Shown here: positions 6,176 through 9,015 of the stretch, one piece after another | Layout of the letters: every line of letters begins with the position of its first letter | Position numbering within the stretch: the stretch's first letter is position 1 | From: Alistipes sp. | Lineage (GTDB): Bacteria > Bacteroidota > Bacteroidia > Bacteroidales > Rikenellaceae | Assembly (NCBI GenBank): GCA_019422485.1 | Contig: JAHZDG010000034.1 | Span: 12,015 to 21,029, forward strand | Reading direction: 5' to 3' | Length of the DNA stretch: 9,015 nt | Position numbers and translations under genes: made by a program | Notes under the pieces: model-generated | What the model was told of the DNA's origin: nothing | Database searches by the model: none | The model's input: the letters and a program-made list of their open reading frames with translations, nothing else

Positions 6176-7021
6176 ATGAAAAGATGTTTGTATGGATGGG
6201 CCATGATTGCCCTGGTGGGATTGAGCGCCTGCAGCAAAGAAAACCCGACCGAGACAGATCCTCCCAAACTCGAAATTCGGGCTGATATTGCGGCCGTGAC
6301 GAAAGCTCCGCAACTCAATGAGGATGGTAGCGGTACTTTTGTTTCGGGGGATGCTTTTACGGTATTGAGTCACCATCCGATCTCGGAGGCTACTTCTACG
6401 TTCGATTATCAGGTGGGGGCTACCGAAATGTACTGGCAGAATCTGAACTTGCCTTCCGATCAGGGAACCGTCGACTTTTTTGCGTGTTATCCGACTCAAT
6501 CGCTTGCGGATGGGAGCTTCGATTTTGACTTGGAACAGGTTGAAAATCCCGATCTGTTATTGGCTTCGACCCAGTCGGTGAAAATCGGAACGGAATCGGT
6601 GGCAATGACATTCCAGCATGCCATGCATCGGCTGGTTGTCCGTTTTTCGACCGATCCGTCGTATGCTTCGGCGGCGGATATTCAGACGATCTGTACGGCC
6701 AAATCGACCTGTCGTGTTAATCTGCGGGACGGGAGCATCGATAATTCCTCGACCCGGAAAGCCTCCTTTACGAGTTACGGGCAGACGGCAACGTTTTTGA
6801 TCGTTCCGCAGAAAAGTTCCGATGTGTCGCTGACCATTCACGTGGGATCGGATATCAAGACGATTCAACTCAGCGATTTGCTTCCCTCGATCGATCAGTT
6901 GGAGACCGGCAAGCAGCTTTCGGTTTCTCTGTCGGTCAAAGAGGGTAAGGTGGAACTCGAAGGGGCTATGATCGAAGGCTGGGGTGACCAGGGCTCGATC
7001 AATGGCAGTATCATTATGTAA
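6176..7021 (+). CDS. Fimbrillin (Mfa-like) family lipoprotein
   Basis: The protein has 281 residues from the ATG at 6176. MKRCLYGWAMIALVGLSACS is a lipoprotein signal with lipobox LSAC and lipidated Cys 19. The frame is open back to a GTG at 6146, but that start would put ten polar residues before the signal and is unlikely. The body shows the fimbrillin pattern: VTKAPQLNEDGSGTFVSGD (41-59), FQHAMHRLVVRF (146-157), and a C-terminal IEGWGDQGSINGSI. Two of these motifs echo the upstream protein (DGSGTF-x2-GD and HAMHRL), so the two are related. It has no protease domain. It follows the upstream stop by 33 bp with no terminator between, so the two are probably co-transcribed, and it ends in a good terminator. 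It could be a pilus-like subunit or a partner of the protease. No usher, anchor or other fimbrial gene is present. Confidence 0.82.
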   Translation: MKRCLYGWAMIALVGLSACSKENPTETDPPKLEIRADIAAVTKAPQLNEDGSGTFVSGDAFTVLSHHPISEATSTFDYQVGATEMYWQNLNLPSDQGTVDFFACYPTQSLADGSFDFDLEQVENPDLLLASTQSVKIGTESVAMTFQHAMHRLVVRFSTDPSYASAADIQTICTAKSTCRVNLRDGSIDNSSTRKASFTSYGQTATFLIVPQKSSDVSLTIHVGSDIKTIQLSDLLPSIDQLETGKQLSVSLSVKEGKVELEGAMIEGWGDQGSINGSIIM

Positions 7022-7085
7022 GGAAGGTGAAAACAGGGCCCGGAAAAGTAACCGGGAGCCGGAATCTAATGGCTTGAATTTTTTC

Positions 7086-7111
7086 AGGACGTCCAAGTGG
7101 CGTCCTTTTTT
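7086..7111 (+). terminator. Rho-independent terminator of the lipoprotein operon
   Basis: AGGACG (7086-7091) pairs with CGTCCT (7101-7106). A further CC/GG pair follows a single bulged T, with an AAGT loop. Six T follow at 7106-7111. It lies 65 bases after the stop at 7021 and before the next promoter, so it closes the two-gene unit. Confidence 0.85.
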
Positions 7112-7198
7112 GTTTTAGCGGCTTTTGTCTCAGGAGATTTGGGAAGAGTGGAACTGTGAGCTTATGATTCTCTGAAACGGCGGTCCGAGAAGCGATGC

Positions 7199-7228
7199 TT
7201 TGAAAACGAAAAAATCTGCGTAATTTTG
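7199..7228 (+). promoter_or_regulatory. Predicted promoter of the beta-helix gene
   Basis: TTTG at 7199-7202 and TAATTTTG at 7221-7228 are 18 nt apart, matching the Bacteroidetes -33/-7 consensus. The spacing equals that of the promoter at 4124-4153. The leader to the ATG at 7309 would be about 75 nt. Confidence 0.6.
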
Positions 7229-7308
7229 AAATTCCTTTTATAAATATAACTAACCCGATTCGTCGTGAGATAAGCATTCTTTTTTGCGACGGAAAATTTC
7301 ATAAGCGT

Positions 7309-9015
7309 ATGAAAAAACTGTTGTATGGCTTTGGGGTCAGCCTGTTGTTGCTGGGAGCTCTGAACACCGAAGCTGCTTCTCGTGGTCCGCTCGATTTTTA
7401 TGTTTCGACACAGGGCAGTGACCAAAATCCCGGTACCCAATCACAACCTTTTGCTTCGCTGGAAAAGGCGCGTGATGCGATACGTACCTTGAAACAGACT
7501 TCCGGTTTGCCCCGAGGCGGGGTACGTGTGATTGTACAGCCGGGAGACTATCTCCGCTCGACGACCTTTCGGCTCGAGGCTGAAGATAGCGGAACGGAAA
7601 AATGTCCCATTCTCTATACGGGACTGCATAAAGATTCGGTGCGCTTCCTCGGAGGTCATCGTCTGACGGGGTGGAAACCGGTCAGTGATCCGGCTGTTCG
7701 GGAACGTCTGGATCCTCAGGTGCGGGACGCTGTGTATGAATGCGATCTTACGCAGCTCGGGATTACCGATTGGGGTGAGGTGGCTACGGCACAAACCGAT
7801 ACCCGCCGGGCCGATCTGTTATGCAATGGCCGATATATGTCGCTGGCCCGCTATCCGGATGCGGGTGAGTGGGTGCGCATTGCCGATGTGCCGATGAATG
7901 GCCCTAAAAAATATTTTTACGACGGGATTACCCATTACGGCCGCTTTACCTATGACGGCGACCGTCCCTCCCGTTGGAAAGATCAGAGCGACATCTGGAT
8001 GCAGGGCTATTGGGTGCATGACTGGCGAGACGGCATTCATCACGTGGCCCGCATTGACACGCTTCAACATGAAATCTATCCCGAACCGCCTTATCATGTG
8101 TACGGCTATCGCAAAGGGCAGCGTTACTTCTTCCTGAATGTCTTGGAAGAGTTGACCGTACCGGGCGAGTGGTACCTGGACCGCCGTCAGGGAAAACTTT
8201 ATTTCTATCCGCCTTGCCCCATCGAACAGGCTGAGGTGATTTTCCCGGAAATGGAGGTTCCGATGATACGGATGGACAGTACGTCGTTTGTGGCCATCGA
8301 AGGTTTGACGCTGGAGGCCTCTCGTCATGGCGGAATCGTGATGCGGGAAGGTCACCACAATGAAATCCGCGGATGTGAACTGCTCAACCTGGCTCATCTG
8401 GGAATTGACATCGAGGGCGGAACGGATAATGGCGTACAGAGTTGTGATCTGCATGAACTGGCCCAGGGGGCGATCAAAATCACCGGTGGTGATCGCAAAA
8501 CCCTGACTCCCTGCCGCCACTTTATCGATAATACCGAAATCTACCACAACGGACAGATTTTCCAAACCCAGACTCCGGCGATTGAAATGAGCGGGGTAGG
8601 GATCCGGGTGTCTCACCTGTTCCTGCATGATACGCCTCATACGGGGATTTTCTATTACGGGAATGACCACGTGTTCGAGTATTGTGAATTCACCCGGATC
8701 GCTCAGCAAACCGGGGATGTGGGCTGTATCTACACGATGGCCGACTGGACTTTCCAGGGGAATATCGTTCGGTATAACTATTTCCACGACATCCATAGTC
8801 CCGGACATCTGGGCTGTTTTGCCGTCTATCCCGATCTGCCCAATGGCGGGATGCACGTTTATGGCAATATCTTCTACAACATCGACTGGGTGTTCCACAC
8901 CAACAGCGGACGTGGAATGTTGATCGAAAACAACCTGATGCTCAAAACGAAGGGGATCAGTTATAAAATATGGCCCTTCAAGCAGATCTTTTTCCCGAAC
9001 GGGGCTTGGCGTATC
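7309..9015 (+). CDS. Secreted right-handed beta-helix protein, GH141-like (3' truncated by window end)
   Basis: The frame is open for 569 codons from the ATG at 7309 to the window end with no stop. MKKLLYGFGVSLLLLGAL is a signal peptide, with likely cleavage near residues 22-23. The segment FYVSTQGSDQNPGTQSQPF (30-48) followed by EKARDAIR is the standard opening of secreted parallel beta-helix proteins. A GGHRLTGW stretch and NVLEELTVPGEWYLDR resemble the N-terminal part of proteins assigned to glycoside hydrolase family 141. Family 141 includes a fucosidase acting on rhamnogalacturonan II and xylanases. From about residue 327 the sequence shows repeating short strands (IEGLTLEAS, NEIRGCELLNL, NGVQSCDLHEL, HVFEYCEFTRI, NIVRYNYFHDI, HVYGNIFYNI), typical of the coil of a beta-helix. 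The product is probably a periplasmic or surface polysaccharide-degrading enzyme. The fold is firm; the exact family and substrate are not. Relatives usually run past 600 residues, so little may be missing. Confidence 0.82.
   Translation, partial: MKKLLYGFGVSLLLLGALNTEAASRGPLDFYVSTQGSDQNPGTQSQPFASLEKARDAIRTLKQTSGLPRGGVRVIVQPGDYLRSTTFRLEAEDSGTEKCPILYTGLHKDSVRFLGGHRLTGWKPVSDPAVRERLDPQVRDAVYECDLTQLGITDWGEVATAQTDTRRADLLCNGRYMSLARYPDAGEWVRIADVPMNGPKKYFYDGITHYGRFTYDGDRPSRWKDQSDIWMQGYWVHDWRDGIHHVARIDTLQHEIYPEPPYHVYGYRKGQRYFFLNVLEELTVPGEWYLDRRQGKLYFYPPCPIEQAEVIFPEMEVPMIRMDSTSFVAIEGLTLEASRHGGIVMREGHHNEIRGCELLNLAHLGIDIEGGTDNGVQSCDLHELAQGAIKITGGDRKTLTPCRHFIDNTEIYHNGQIFQTQTPAIEMSGVGIRVSHLFLHDTPHTGIFYYGNDHVFEYCEFTRIAQQTGDVGCIYTMADWTFQGNIVRYNYFHDIHSPGHLGCFAVYPDLPNGGMHVYGNIFYNIDWVFHTNSGRGMLIENNLMLKTKGISYKIWPFKQIFFPNGAWRI

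Noticed and set aside
7819..8898. A 359-codon minus-strand frame opposite the beta-helix gene
   Set aside because: It lies entirely inside the plus-strand frame that has a signal peptide and clear beta-helix motifs, and its translation resembles no protein family. It is an antisense shadow.

Overview
The window looks like chromosomal DNA of a Bacteroidales bacterium, probably a gut-type lineage with around 50-58% GC in coding DNA (Alistipes, Barnesiella or Muribaculaceae-like; the sequence does not settle the genus). The evidence is two fimbrillin (Mfa-like) lipoproteins, several TAnnTTTG-type -7 promoter elements, ribosome binding sites without a clear Shine-Dalgarno, and a secreted parallel beta-helix protein of the carbohydrate-active kind.

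Layout. The left part (21-3894) is all on the minus strand. It carries, in transcription order, a PepSY-type inner-membrane protein (3894-2761), a secreted propeller-like protein of unknown function (2411-1206) with its own promoter and a strong terminator, and a two-helix DUF3137 membrane protein (953-21). A 427-base AT-rich divergent region (3895-4321) separates these from the plus-strand genes. It holds a minus promoter, a plus promoter with a CRP-like palindrome at the presumed transcription start, and a leader of about 160 nt with two near-identical mini-hairpins. The right part (4322-9015) is all on the plus strand: a large lipoprotein, a second fimbrillin-like lipoprotein 33 bp later, a terminator, a new promoter, and a beta-helix protein cut off by the window end.

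The main discovery is the lipoprotein at 4322-6142. Its N-terminal half is a fimbrillin-like domain. Its C-terminal half closely resembles the IdeS/Mac family (peptidase C66, Mac-1), the immunoglobulin-cleaving cysteine proteases of streptococci. The catalytic Cys, His and Asp and the supporting Lys are all in register. The protease half has visibly lower GC than the fimbrillin half and than the following gene, which suggests a domain fusion by transfer. The predicted result is a lipid-anchored, possibly surface-displayed IdeS-like protease made together with a second fimbrillin-like lipoprotein. An antibody substrate is inference from the family, not shown by the sequence.

No rRNA, tRNA, CRISPR array, insertion sequence or attachment site was seen.
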